From Opitutia bacterium (lineage in GTDB: Bacteria > Verrucomicrobiota > Verrucomicrobiia > Opitutales > Opitutaceae): 62,732 nucleotides of DNA. Shown here in pieces: positions 29,955 to 38,670 of the stretch. The notes under the pieces were generated by a model. It was not told the DNA's origin and searched no databases. It was given only the letters and a program-made list of their open reading frames with translations. The stretch is from the NCBI GenBank assembly GCA_947475065.1, contig CANJLB010000022.1, forward strand, positions 1-62,732, written 5' to 3'. The stretch's first letter is position 1. Every line of letters starts with the position of its first letter. Made by a program: the position numbers and the translations under genes.

Positions 29955-29971
29955 GGCCGGGATGCCCGGCC
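29955..29971. terminator. strong hairpin after trpB
   Basis: A perfect 7-bp stem GGCCGGG/CCCGGCC with a 3-nt loop starts 9 bp after the trpB stop. It lacks a T-run, so it may be a Rho-assisted terminator, an mRNA-stabilising hairpin or a REP-like unit. A second GC-rich inverted repeat (ACCGGCCCCGACCGG) follows near 29982. Confidence 0.35.
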
Positions 29972-30106
29972 AGCCGCACAACCGGCCCCGACCGGAGGTG
30001 CCCGCGCTGAAAACAACCTTCAACGCCCGCATCAGGCGGCGCAGATGAGCGCCCTGCAGATAAGATTTGTTTGGCGTTTGTCGGTCTGGCCTTTGAGATT
30101 GCGTCC

Positions 30107-30976
30107 ATGCGAAGCATGACCGGCTATGGCCGCGCAACCGCCAGCCTTGCTGGCTCCACGCTGACCGTCCAGGTGAGCGCAGTGAACCGCAAAACCCTTG
30201 ATCTCACCGTGTCGCTGCCGGAGGAGTGGGAGAGCCTTGAGCCCGCCGTCGGCGAGCTGGTCCGGAAATTTGCGATGCGCGGAAAAATCCATGTGGACAT
30301 CGAGCTGAATGGCAACGCCGGCGCGGACGAGTCGTGGAACGAAGACGCCGCAGCCGTCGCGCTCGACCGGCTCTCGACGTTTGCGGCCCGCGAGGGCGTG
30401 GCGTTTGCGCCGACGCCAGAGCTGCTCTGGCAGATCGCCAACGCACAGCGCCGGGGTGGCGGGCGGCCCGCGGCGGAAGAAGCGCGGCCCGCGGTGACAG
30501 CGGCGCTGGAGGACGCGCTGCGCGCGTTTGCCGCGATGCGCGCCACCGAAGGCGAGGCGCTGCTGGTGGATTTTCTCGCGCGGACCGAGCTGTTGCGCCG
30601 GCACCTTGAGGCGGTGGCGGCGCGTGCGCCGCACGTCCCTGCGGGACAGCGCGAGCAGATGCTCAAACGCCTCCGCGAGGCCGGGCTGGAACTCGATCCC
30701 AACGACGAGCGCGTGCTCCGCGAGGTCGCGATCTTCGCCGACCGCTGCGACGTGACCGAGGAGCTCACACGGCTGCGCAGCCACCTCGACCAATTTGTCT
30801 CGCTGCTCAAGTCAACCGGCGAGATGGGGCGCAAGGCGGAGTTCATCCTGCAGGAGATCGGGCGCGAGGTGAACACCATCGGCAGCAAGGGCAACGACCT
30901 CCTCATCGCCCGCGCCGTCATCGAGCTGAAAAACGAGCTGGAACGCGTGCGGGAGCAAATCGCCAACGTGGAATGA
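30107..30976 (+). CDS. YicC family endoribonuclease-like protein
   Basis: A 289-residue protein of the YicC/YloC family, some of whose members cleave RNA. The N-terminus is MRSMTGYGRATASLAGSTLTVQVSAVNRKTLD, the family hallmark (MTGYG..., ...SVN.R). The C-terminal domain has the conserved run EELTRLRSHLDQF, then GEMGRKAEFILQEIGREVNTIGSKGNDL. The metal-binding or active acidic residues of the family are in that segment (E-x-GRE). ATG 30107 is chosen as it places MTGYG at residue 4. Its genome neighbours give no functional hint. Confidence 0.9.
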   Translation: MRSMTGYGRATASLAGSTLTVQVSAVNRKTLDLTVSLPEEWESLEPAVGELVRKFAMRGKIHVDIELNGNAGADESWNEDAAAVALDRLSTFAAREGVAFAPTPELLWQIANAQRRGGGRPAAEEARPAVTAALEDALRAFAAMRATEGEALLVDFLARTELLRRHLEAVAARAPHVPAGQREQMLKRLREAGLELDPNDERVLREVAIFADRCDVTEELTRLRSHLDQFVSLLKSTGEMGRKAEFILQEIGREVNTIGSKGNDLLIARAVIELKNELERVREQIANVE

Positions 30977-31016
30977 GCAAGCCTCGCCCAGGCCATGAAA
31001 GCCTATTTCGCCGGTC

Positions 31017-32345
31017 TTAAGCGGTAAGATATTGCGGTTTGAGGGGCAAGGGTTGCAGCGAACGCACCGTCACCAAGAGGAGAAAAAAGGCCGTGACGTG
31101 CAGGGAGCCGGCGATGACCAGCACGGGGGTGTAGCTGACGCCGTGATCCAGCAGCCAGCCCGCGAGCTGGCCAAGCACCACCCCGCCCAGCGCGCCACCC
31201 AAGCCGACGAAACCGGCCACCGTTCCAAGCGCGTGCCTGGGGAAAAGGTCGGTCGGCAGAATCATGACCAGCGTGGACCACGACTGCTGGCCAAAAAATG
31301 CCACACTAAAGAGGAAGATGACCCATGGGACGGAGACATGCGGCACCAGCATCACGCACGGCATGACGGCGGCGCTGAGGCCAAGCGCGATCTTACGCGC
31401 GGCGTTCACCGAATGTCCCCGGTGCAGCAGCCAGCTCGACAGCCCGCCGCCCACGAGGCAGCCGACCGCCGCCGCCGCCGGCGGAATCCACGCCACCTTG
31501 CCAACGGCCTTGAGGTCGAATCCGCGGGCATCGAGCAGGTATTTTGGCAGCCAGAACAGATAAAAATACCACGCGGCGTCCGTGAGAAACTTCGCGCCGA
31601 TTACACCCCACGTTTCCCGAAAGCGCAGCAGCTCCGCCATCGGCACCGGGGGCGGCGGGGTGTCCGTATTTTCCAGCACCGGACGGAGGTGCTCGCGTTC
31701 CTCCGCCCCGAGCGCGGGATGCACCGCCGGGGAGTAATAGGCCCGCAGCCACCACAGCGTCCAGAGCAGGCCCATAGCACCGGTGATGAAAAATACCCAG
31801 CGCCAGGCTGACAGGCCGAACCCGCCGGTGTGCAAGATGATCCAGGCGATCAGCGGTGGCGCGACGATTCCGCCCACGCCCGTCCCGGCATTGATGATGC
31901 CCATGGCCGTCGCACGCTCCCGCACCGGAAACCACTCCGCCACCACGCGCGTGGCCGCCGGAAATCCCCCGCCCTCCCCTGCTCCCAGCAGCAACCGGCT
32001 GGCCGCCAGCATCGCCACCCCGCCGGCCAGCCCATGACTGGCGCAGGCCAGCGACCAGAAGACCATGATCCATAAAAATCCCCGGCGCGTGCCCAGCACG
32101 TCCATCAGCCGCCCACCGCCCACATACATGAGGCCGTAGGTGAGCAGAAACGCCGAGTCGAGGAGCGCCTTCAGCTGATTGGTGATCGGGAAATCCTTCC
32201 GAATCTCGCCGATGGCCACCGGCAACGTCTGCCGATCGAGATAGCTGATGGCGATGGCCGCGCTCACCAACAGCGCGATGCGCCAGCGCAATGCCGGGCG
32301 GGGGGTGGCGGGTGGGGCGACGGGGGATAAAGAGCCGGAGGTCAT
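31017..32345 (-). CDS. MFS transporter, ACS/hexuronate (ExuT)-like
   Basis: A 442-residue transporter with 12 predicted membrane helices. The first helix ends with ISYLDRQTLPVAIGEIRKDF, the anion:cation symporter (ACS) subfamily pattern, followed by GRLMDVLGTRRGFLW (MFS motif A-like) and LGAGEGGGFPAATRVVAEWFPVRERATAMGIINAGTGVGG, strongly typical of ExuT-like carriers of sugar acids. The second half repeats the fold (LTDAAWYFYLFWLPKYLLDARG, then LPTDLFPRHALGTVAGFVGLGGALGG). A sugar acid or organic anion is the likely substrate; no catabolic genes are adjacent. ATG 32345 is preferred over a longer frame. Confidence 0.85.
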   Translation of the reverse strand: MTSGSLSPVAPPATPRPALRWRIALLVSAAIAISYLDRQTLPVAIGEIRKDFPITNQLKALLDSAFLLTYGLMYVGGGRLMDVLGTRRGFLWIMVFWSLACASHGLAGGVAMLAASRLLLGAGEGGGFPAATRVVAEWFPVRERATAMGIINAGTGVGGIVAPPLIAWIILHTGGFGLSAWRWVFFITGAMGLLWTLWWLRAYYSPAVHPALGAEEREHLRPVLENTDTPPPPVPMAELLRFRETWGVIGAKFLTDAAWYFYLFWLPKYLLDARGFDLKAVGKVAWIPPAAAAVGCLVGGGLSSWLLHRGHSVNAARKIALGLSAAVMPCVMLVPHVSVPWVIFLFSVAFFGQQSWSTLVMILPTDLFPRHALGTVAGFVGLGGALGGVVLGQLAGWLLDHGVSYTPVLVIAGSLHVTAFFLLLVTVRSLQPLPLKPQYLTA

Positions 32346-32530
32346 GCCGGAAAGAAAATGCCGTGCCGACAGAAGCCGCGACGTCCCCGTCGCGGTTGTC
32401 CGGTCGCAGACGGCGCGGGAAGGCAAGGGCAGGCGTTGCTCATGGGGGCTTAAGGCAGAAAGAGGAACCCAAACGCGGCGGGCCGCGGCGTGCAATCACG
32501 ATTGCAAGCGAGACTCTCCCTGGATCGGAG

Positions 32531-32572
32531 ATTGATTTTAGCAGGAAGCCAGGAAGTCAGGAATCGGAGGGA
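32531..32572 (+). repeat. intergenic direct repeat, copy A
   Basis: A 42-bp tract (core TTAGCAGGAAGCCAGGAAGT) that recurs with about three differences at 34468-34509. The two copies are in the same orientation and flank ahcY. Confidence 0.7.
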
Positions 32573-32640
32573 TGGAGAATGGCTGATGTCGGCCGTGCGG
32601 CCTCGGTAACAGAAGCCATGAACCTAAAAAATGGAGTTGA

Positions 32641-32800
32641 AACCACGGATTTTCAGACTGTCGCTTCGCTCGGAACACGGATGTGCAGAGATTCTCAATC
32701 AGAAATGCAATTTCGAGCTTTCACCCGGCAGGTGAAGAAACTTGGTGTGATATATTTCCATGATGTTTTTGTATCCGTGTTATTTGTGTAATCCGTGGTC
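32641..32800. repeat. CACGGAT-type inverted-repeat element, copy 1
   Basis: The left end AACCACGGAT (32641-32650) and the right end ATCCGTGGTC (32791-32800) are inverted copies with one mismatch. Inner units AACACGGATG (32674-32683) and ATCCGTGTTA (32773-32782) also pair. The ends match the tandem CACGGAT-like words of a second element at 38366. No ORF is supported inside. Confidence 0.6.
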
Positions 32801-32999
32801 AAATTGAACTGCGGAATTTAGGATGAAGCCAGGAGGTCAGATCACGGAGGAGACGGGCGGCCCGGGGCGGATGACGGAAGAGGCCAGAGTCCAGATGTCA
32901 GAGGTCTGGACTGCACCCGAGGGGCGTGATTGGTGCTCGGTTATCCCTCCACTCTTCGGGGCGGCAGGGGGCGGCCGCGCTCCCAACCACCTCCCACGT

Positions 33000-34433
33000 T
33001 CAATACCGGTAATGCTCGGGTTTGTAGGGGCCGCCGACGGGGACACCGAGGTAGGCGGCCTGGTCCTTCGTGAGGGTCGTGAGCACCGCACCGATTTTCT
33101 CCAGGTGCAGGCGCGCCACCTCCTCGTCGAGATGTTTCGGGAGACGATAGACCCCGATGCCGTAGCTGTCCTTGTTGCGCCAGAGGTCCATCGCGGCGAG
33201 GCACTGGTTGGTGAAGCTGTTGGACATCACGAACGAGGGGTGGCCGGTCGCGCAGCCGAGATTCACGAGGCGGCCTTCGGCGAGCAGGTAAATCGCGGGG
33301 CCGCCGGGGAACTGATAGAGGTCGTATTGCGGCTTGATGTTGGTGCGCTTCGCGTTGGACGCGTTAAGCCGGTCCACCTGGATCTCGTTGTCGAAATGGC
33401 CGATATTGCAGACGATGGCCTGGTCTTTCATCCGCCGCATGTGCTCCAAGGTGATGATGTCCTTATTGCCGGTCGTGGTGACGTAGATGTCGGCGGTGCC
33501 GAGGGTGGACTCGAGGGTGTTGACCTCAAAGCCTTCCATCGCGGCCTGGAGGGCGTTGATCGGGTCAATCTCGGTGACGACGACGCGCGCACCGAAACCC
33601 TTGAGCGAGTGCGCGGAGCCCTTGCCCACGTCGCCATAGCCGCAGACGCAGGCGACCTTGCCCGCGATCATCACGTCGGTGGCGCGCTTGAGACCGTCGG
33701 CGAGCGACTCGCGGCAGCCGTAGAGGTTGTCGAACTTGGACTTGGTGACCGAGTCGTTGACGTTGATGGCGGGAACGCGGAGCTTCCCCTTCTCCAGCAT
33801 CTGATAAAGGCGGTGGACGCCGGTGGTCGTCTCCTCGGAGACGCCGCGCCATTGTTTCGCGATGGTCGTCCAGCGGAGCGGATCCTCCTGATGCACACGT
33901 TTGAGTGTATTCTTGATGACCTGCTCCTCGTGCGAGCCGGACTTGGTGTGAACCCAGTCGCTGCCCTCTTCCAGCTCGCAGCCTTTGTGGATGAGGAGGG
34001 TGACATCACCGCCGTCATCCACGACGAGCTGCGGGCCTTTGCCGCCGGGAAACGAAATCGCGCGGAGAGTGAGGTCCCAATACTCCTCGAGCGTCTCGCC
34101 TTTCCAGGCGAAGACCGGCGTGCCGGTCGCGGCGATGGCGGCGGCGGCATGATCCTGCGTGGAGAAGATGTTGCACGAACACCAGCGGACGTCGGCACCG
34201 AGCTCCTGCAGCGTCTCGATGAGGACGGCGGTCTGAATCGTCATGTGCAGAGAGCCGGTGACGCGCACGCCCTTGAGCGGCTTGGCGGGGCCGAATTTTT
34301 TCCGGACGGACACGAGGCCGGGCATCTCGTGCTCGGCGACATTGATCTCTTTGCGGCCCCACGCAGCGAGGGAGAGATCCTTGACGTGGAAGTCCTGAGC
34401 GGCGGATTTGCGGGCGGGTTTGGCGGCGGGCAT
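33000..34433 (-). CDS. ahcY: adenosylhomocysteinase
   Basis: Hydrolyses S-adenosylhomocysteine to homocysteine and adenosine, removing the inhibitory product of methyl transfer. The 477-residue NAD enzyme has [15 protein letters not shown] and [16 protein letters not shown] near the start, [13 protein letters not shown], the Lys/Asp-bearing [20 protein letters not shown], the NAD motif [30 protein letters not shown] and the C-terminal end KPEHYRY that closes the neighbour active site. The long insertion typical of most bacterial enzymes is present. metK lies just upstream on the same strand (164-bp gap), so the two may be co-transcribed to run the methyl cycle. Confidence 0.97.
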   Translation of the reverse strand: MPAAKPARKSAAQDFHVKDLSLAAWGRKEINVAEHEMPGLVSVRKKFGPAKPLKGVRVTGSLHMTIQTAVLIETLQELGADVRWCSCNIFSTQDHAAAAIAATGTPVFAWKGETLEEYWDLTLRAISFPGGKGPQLVVDDGGDVTLLIHKGCELEEGSDWVHTKSGSHEEQVIKNTLKRVHQEDPLRWTTIAKQWRGVSEETTTGVHRLYQMLEKGKLRVPAINVNDSVTKSKFDNLYGCRESLADGLKRATDVMIAGKVACVCGYGDVGKGSAHSLKGFGARVVVTEIDPINALQAAMEGFEVNTLESTLGTADIYVTTTGNKDIITLEHMRRMKDQAIVCNIGHFDNEIQVDRLNASNAKRTNIKPQYDLYQFPGGPAIYLLAEGRLVNLGCATGHPSFVMSNSFTNQCLAAMDLWRNKDSYGIGVYRLPKHLDEEVARLHLEKIGAVLTTLTKDQAAYLGVPVGGPYKPEHYRY

Positions 34434-34467
34434 GGAGGAAATGGTGAGTGTGGATTGCGGAATGCGG

Positions 34468-34509
34468 ATTGGTTTTAGCAGGAAGCCAAGAAGTCAGGAA
34501 TCGGAGGAA
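34468..34509 (+). repeat. intergenic direct repeat, copy B
   Basis: Second copy of the 42-bp tract found at 32531-32572 (core TTAGCAGGAAGCCAAGAAGT), in the metK-ahcY spacer. It lies upstream of ahcY while copy A lies downstream. Confidence 0.7.
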
Positions 34510-34597
34510 TCGCGGATATGTAGAATGAGATTGCAGAGGAATTACAGGATGAAACCGCGAAGGGATGCGAACGAGGGAAGGCTCTGGCCTGCGTCGC

Positions 34598-35761
34598 TTA
34601 CAGGGCGGCGCGGAGGGCGGCGGCCTTGGTTGTGCTTTCCCACGGGAGGCCGGCTTTGCCAAAATGGCCGTAGTTCGTCGTCGAGCGGTAAATCGGACGG
34701 AGCAGGTTGAGCTGCGCCACAATCTCGGCCGGCTTGAAGCCGAAAACGCGCATGACGGCGCGGGTGATCTTCGCGTCGGGCACGGTGCCGGTGCCCTTGG
34801 TGTCCACAAACACGCTCACGGGATCGGGGTGGCCGATGGCATAGGCGAACTGAATCTCGCACTGCGCAGCCAGGCCGGCGGCGACGATGTTCTTGGCGAC
34901 CCAACGGCCCATGTAAGCGGCGGAGCGGTCCACCTTTGAGGGATCTTTGCCCGAAAACGCGCCGCCGCCGTGACGACCCCAGCCGCCGTAGGTGTCCACG
35001 ATGATCTTGCGGCCGGTGAGCCCGGAGTCGCCCTGCGGCCCGCCGACAACGAAACGGCCGGTGGGGTTGATGAGAAACTCGGTCTTTTTGGTGAGCAGCC
35101 GGGAGGGCAGGACTTTTTTGACAATGTGCTCGATGAGAAACTTCTCGATGGTCGCGTGCGCCACATCCGCCGTGTGCTGGGTGGAGATGACGACGTTGAC
35201 GATCTCGGTGGGCTTGCCGTCCACATAGCGGACGGAAACCTGGGACTTCGCGTCGGGGCGGAGCCAGGCGACCTTGCCGCTCTTGCGGATGCGCGTCAGC
35301 TCACGTCCGAGGCGATGGGCGAACATCACGGGCGCGGGCATCAGCTCGCGGGTTTCATTGCTGGCAAAGCCGAACATCAGCCCCTGGTCGCCCGCGCCCT
35401 GCTCGGCGGTCTTCTTGCCCTTGGCCTTTTTGGCGTCCACCCCCTGCGCGATGTCCGGCGACTGGCGGGTGAGGTAGTTGTTGATGAAAACGGTGTCGGC
35501 ATGGAACACGTCGTCATTGTTCACATAGCCGATGTCACGAATGGCGGCGCGGACGATGGCCTCGTAGTTCAGCTTCGCGCGCGTGGTGATCTCGCCGGCG
35601 AGAATGACCATGTTTGACTTAACCATCGTCTCACAGGCGACGCGGCTGGTTTTGTCCTGCGCAAGGCAGGCGTCGAGCACGCTGTCGGAGATAAGGTCGG
35701 CGACCTTGTCAGGATGGCCTTCGCCGACCGACTCGGAGGAGAAAACAAAAGAATTGGACAT
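34598..35761 (-). CDS. metK: S-adenosylmethionine synthetase
   Basis: Makes S-adenosylmethionine from methionine and ATP. The 387-residue protein starts [22 protein letters not shown] and carries [14 protein letters not shown], the signature [34 protein letters not shown] (residues spread over the second third) with [10 protein letters not shown], and ends in [12 protein letters not shown]. One variation is an Ala/Lys-rich insertion ([16 protein letters not shown]) just before [11 protein letters not shown] 35761 is clear. I looked for a SAM riboswitch in the 93 bp upstream and did not recognise one. Confidence 0.97.
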   Translation of the reverse strand: MSNSFVFSSESVGEGHPDKVADLISDSVLDACLAQDKTSRVACETMVKSNMVILAGEITTRAKLNYEAIVRAAIRDIGYVNNDDVFHADTVFINNYLTRQSPDIAQGVDAKKAKGKKTAEQGAGDQGLMFGFASNETRELMPAPVMFAHRLGRELTRIRKSGKVAWLRPDAKSQVSVRYVDGKPTEIVNVVISTQHTADVAHATIEKFLIEHIVKKVLPSRLLTKKTEFLINPTGRFVVGGPQGDSGLTGRKIIVDTYGGWGRHGGGAFSGKDPSKVDRSAAYMGRWVAKNIVAAGLAAQCEIQFAYAIGHPDPVSVFVDTKGTGTVPDAKITRAVMRVFGFKPAEIVAQLNLLRPIYRSTTNYGHFGKAGLPWESTTKAAALRAAL

Positions 35762-35854
35762 GGTGAAAAGCTAAGAAAGAAAGCCGCGCACGGTCTTTCA
35801 GCAAGCCCGATTATCGGCGGCACGACCGCACAGGGACCATTCCCTCCCGACTGA

Positions 35855-36757
35855 TCACGCCTCCCACCGGCCATAGATGCCGCAGGGCAGCACCTTGCCG
35901 TCGCGCTGCACGGGCAAGCCGACCTCGCCGGCGGCAAGCGTGCCCGCAGCATCGCCGAGCAGGGCGGCGAGAAGGTTGGCGACGACCGTGGGCGAGAGAC
36001 GTGCGGTGTAGGCGTTGACAAGAAAAAACAGGGGCCGGTCGCCGAGGAGCTTTTTCGTCTCGACAAGCAGCTCCCAGAGATGGTCCTCAAGTTTCCACAG
36101 CTCGCCGCCACCGCCCCGGCCGTAGGTGGGCGGATCCATGATGACGGCGTCGTAATGGCGGCCGCGCTTCTGCTCGCGCCGGACAAACTTCAGACAGTCG
36201 TCCACCAGATAGCGGACGGGGGCGGCGGCGAGGCCGGAGAGGGCGGCATTTTCGCGCGCCCATTTCACCATGCCTTCCGCCGCGTCCACATGGCAGACGC
36301 TCGCGCCGGCCGAAGCAGCGGCCACCGTGGCCGCACCGGTGTAGCCGAAGAGGTTGAGGACGGAGATTTCACGGGCGGAAGCGCGGGCAGCCTTGATTTT
36401 GGCGGCAGCCCAGTCCCAGTTGACGGCCTGTTCGGGAAAAAGACCGGTGTGCTTGAACGAAGTCGGGTGGATCCGAAACGTGAGCCCAAGCGGGGCATAG
36501 GCGACGTGCCAGGAGTCCGGCAGCCGCTCACGATACTCCCACCGGCCGCCACCGGCCTCGCTGCGGTGGTAAAACGCATCCCAGCCCTCCCAGTTTTTTT
36601 CCCCGCCACTGCGCGGCCAGATGACCTGCGGGTCGGGCCGCACGAGGGTGTAGCGGCCCCAACGCTCCTGCTTGAGGCCGTTGCCGGCGTCGAGGAGCCG
36701 GTAGTCCTGCCAGCGGTCGGAAAGGAGGAGCGGAGGACGGACGAGAGTGACGGACAT
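35855..36757 (-). CDS. class I SAM-dependent methyltransferase, RlmI-like
   Basis: A 300-residue methyltransferase of the RlmI/PUA-less rRNA-methyltransferase kind (family acting on cytosine C5 or guanine in 23S rRNA). Marks are KHTGLFPEQAVNWDWAA, motif I VLNLFGYTGAATVAAASAGA, the acidic turn VDAAEGMVKWARENA, and the catalytic region AVIMDPPTYGRGGGGELWKLE. There is no Cys in the DPPTYGRG motif, so the target base is not obvious. ATG 36757 is preferred to a longer frame. It sits just upstream of metK on the same strand, so methyl donor synthesis and a methyltransferase are neighbours. Confidence 0.82.
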   Translation of the reverse strand: MSVTLVRPPLLLSDRWQDYRLLDAGNGLKQERWGRYTLVRPDPQVIWPRSGGEKNWEGWDAFYHRSEAGGGRWEYRERLPDSWHVAYAPLGLTFRIHPTSFKHTGLFPEQAVNWDWAAAKIKAARASAREISVLNLFGYTGAATVAAASAGASVCHVDAAEGMVKWARENAALSGLAAAPVRYLVDDCLKFVRREQKRGRHYDAVIMDPPTYGRGGGGELWKLEDHLWELLVETKKLLGDRPLFFLVNAYTARLSPTVVANLLAALLGDAAGTLAAGEVGLPVQRDGKVLPCGIYGRWEA

Positions 36758-36821
36758 GGGAGGATTGGGCCACGGCCGGCGGAAAAGCACACGCCAAAAT
36801 TACGGCCGGCAGCACGGCTGC

Positions 36822-37124
36822 TCAGGCCGGCGCCGCCAGCAGCTCCGTGGCGATGGCCACCCACTCGGCATCGGGCGTGCAGCGAAACACCGGACGGCCG
36901 GCGCGCGCATACCAATAGGCGGCGTTGCCGTGATCGCCCTCCAGCCGGTGGAGGTAGGCATGAACCCAGTCGCCTTCGCGACCGGACGCATCCTGCGCCA
37001 AGGCATGGGCGCGGTCCCAGTCGCCGCGCGCGGCGTGCCACAGCGCCTGCAAGGGCGGGCGAAGTGGGCTTGCGTCCGGCAAGGTTTGAAACTCCTCCAA
37101 GGTCATGTGAGGCAGGGAAGCCAT
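36822..37124 (-). CDS. small conserved hypothetical protein
   Basis: A 100-residue soluble protein. The middle and end, LWHAARGDWDRAHALAQD, WVHAYLHRLEGDHGNAAYWYARAGRP, form a pattern I have seen in small bacterial hypotheticals of TPR-like helical character, but the role is unknown. It lies 64 bp upstream of the RlmI-like methyltransferase on the same strand and may be its operon partner. The start at 37124 (MASLPHMTLEEF) is natural; the Met at residue 7 is also possible. Confidence 0.72.
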   Translation of the reverse strand: MASLPHMTLEEFQTLPDASPLRPPLQALWHAARGDWDRAHALAQDASGREGDWVHAYLHRLEGDHGNAAYWYARAGRPVFRCTPDAEWVAIATELLAAPA

Positions 37125-37220
37125 GCCATACGCTGCAGCAATCCCATGTTTCCACCTGTATCATACCAACGGCTTTCAATATTTGGACGATAGGCCCGAC
37201 AGCGCCGGGAGGGGTTCGGT

Positions 37221-37290
37221 CCCGGCTCTCCCGAGCCGGGCTACTACTGGGCGTCGCTACACTAAGAACGGCGCGTCCAGCGGGCACGCC
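37221..37290. repeat. paired palindromes (REP/BIME-like)
   Basis: A perfect 8-bp stem CCCGGCTC/GAGCCGGG (37221-37228, 37233-37240, loop TCCC) is followed 30 bp later by an imperfect palindrome GGCGCGTCC/GGGCACGCC (37270-37278, 37282-37290). The pair sits in the 250-bp spacer before nadC and resembles bacterial interspersed mosaic elements mobilised by REP-associated transposases. No such transposase is in the window. Confidence 0.5.
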
Positions 37291-37375
37291 CTACCTTGGC
37301 ATCACCGACAGCAGTCTTGGGTCGAAGATCTCTTCCATGCTTGCCGCTGCGGCGCGCCGGGTTTCCTCTCGGTTC

Positions 37376-38362
37376 ATGCGCGCCGCCGCCAAGATTCTCC
37401 ACCGCCTTGCGTGGGCCGACCTCGATCCCTCCAACTTGCGCCGGCTGGTGACGATGGCGCGAGACGAAGACCTCGCCGGGCTCGGTCTCCGCGTGAAACC
37501 GCGCCGCACGGGCGACCGTTCCACCGCCGCACTCGCGCGTTCCGCCACCGCCCGCACCGGCCGCGCCGACCTCGTCGCGCGTGAACCGCTCATCGCCTGC
37601 GGCCTCCCGCTCATCCCGCTCATCCTCGCGGCCTACGGCGGACAGACGGCGGCCCGCCTTCGCGTCCGGGATGGCCGCGCCGTGCCGGCCGGCGGGATCC
37701 TCGCCACGCTTACCGGCAGCCCGCGCACGTTGCTCGCCGCCGAACGTGTCATCTTGAATTTCGTGCAACGCCTCTCCGGCATCGCCCTGCACACGGCCCG
37801 TCATGTCGCCGCGCTCGGTCCCGGCCCCACCCGGCTGCTCGACACGCGCAAGACCACGCCCGGCCATCGCATGCTGGAAAAGTATGCGGTCGCCTGCGGC
37901 GGTGGCTGGAACCACCGCCTCGGCCTCTTCGACCGCGTGATGCTCAAGGACAACCATCTGGCGCTCCTCGGCTGCGCCGCGGAGACATCCCCGGTGCCAA
38001 AGGCCGCCCGCTCCCTCCCCCGGACAAAACTGACCGTCCCAACCTCGGCGCTCGTGTCGGCCATCGCCGCCGCGCGCCGCGGCGCACCCGATCTCCCGGT
38101 CGAGGTCGAGGTCGATTCGCCGGAGCAAATTCCGCCCGTGCTTGCCGCCGGGGCCGATGTCATCCTGCTCGACAATTTCACGTCCGCCCAGCTCCGCCGG
38201 GCTCTCGTCCTCATCGCCGGCCGCGCCTTCACCGAGGCGAGCGGCGGCATCACCTTGAAAACTTTGCCGGGCTACGCCGGCCTCGGCCTCGACTTTGTCT
38301 CCACCGGTGCGCTCGTTCATCACAGCGTCTGGGCCGATATCGGCCTCGACTGGCGCGCATGA
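37376..38362 (+). CDS. nadC: nicotinate-nucleotide pyrophosphorylase (quinolinate phosphoribosyltransferase)
   Basis: Converts quinolinate and PRPP to nicotinate mononucleotide in NAD synthesis. Family marks in order: REPLIACGLPLIPLIL, TLTGSPRTLLAAERVILNFVQRLSGIAL with the substrate-binding Arg, TRLLDTRKTTPGHRMLEKYAVACGGGWNHRLGLFDRVMLKDNH split over residues 170-215, VEVEVDSPEQ, and DVILLDNFTSAQL. ATG 37376 gives 328 residues; an in-frame ATG at 37337 would add 13 low-conservation residues. The neighbours nadA and nadB are not present. Confidence 0.93.
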   Translation: MRAAAKILHRLAWADLDPSNLRRLVTMARDEDLAGLGLRVKPRRTGDRSTAALARSATARTGRADLVAREPLIACGLPLIPLILAAYGGQTAARLRVRDGRAVPAGGILATLTGSPRTLLAAERVILNFVQRLSGIALHTARHVAALGPGPTRLLDTRKTTPGHRMLEKYAVACGGGWNHRLGLFDRVMLKDNHLALLGCAAETSPVPKAARSLPRTKLTVPTSALVSAIAAARRGAPDLPVEVEVDSPEQIPPVLAAGADVILLDNFTSAQLRRALVLIAGRAFTEASGGITLKTLPGYAGLGLDFVSTGALVHHSVWADIGLDWRA

Positions 38363-38365
38363 AAT

Positions 38366-38582
38366 TTGACCACGGATCACACGGATTAACACGGATGAAA
38401 TATCAACCCGCCTCGACTCTGAACGCCGACGATTGGGGGTGGAGCCCGACATCCCCGGCGGCTTGCCGTGCTCCAAACACGCCGGGACGTCACGTTCCAC
38501 TTTCAGCCCGGCCTGGCCTGCGAAACGGTGCAATGCCCTCTCCTTCTTCCATCCATGCCCATCTGTGAAATCCGTGGTTAAA
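38366..38582. repeat. CACGGAT-type inverted-repeat element, copy 2
   Basis: The left end TTGACCACGGATCACACGGAT (split at 38366-38386) continues with TAACACGGATG, giving three tandem CACGGAT units. The right end, reverse-complemented from 38562-38582, reads TTAACCACGGATTTCACAGAT, matching the left end at 17 of 21 positions. The 150-bp interior has no supported gene. It fills the whole nadC-birA spacer up to about 90 bp before birA. Confidence 0.65.
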
Positions 38583-38670
38583 AATTCCGAGGCTCGATTC
38601 CTCTTTGCGATTTTGCGCCTTTTGCGGCCAATCGCTGTCTCCGTCGCCCTTCCTTTCGTCCGGCTCCCCG

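Larger units (their letters stand above)
32346..32999. other. 654-bp intergenic region with repeats
   Basis: No convincing gene is present between the MFS transporter and ahcY. The stretch contains a direct repeat shared with the other side of ahcY (32531-32572), an inverted-repeat-bounded tract (32641-32800), and a degenerate third copy of the direct repeat near 32825-32850 (AAGCCAGGAGGTCAGATCAC). The composition is patchy, with an AT-rich core at about 32,600-32,820. Confidence 0.6.

Noticed and set aside
32823-34478. 551-residue frame opposite ahcY
   Set aside because: It overlaps a convincing adenosylhomocysteinase and its sequence is the low-quality GC-driven shadow of that gene.
35762-35854. 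SAM riboswitch upstream of metK
   Set aside because: The 93-bp leader lacks a recognisable kink-turn or pseudoknot core and I could not fold it into a known class.
36080-37375. Long N-terminal extension of the nadC frame
   Set aside because: It covers the RlmI-like gene and the hypothetical gene on the opposite strand and has no family character; NadC starts at 37376 or 37337.
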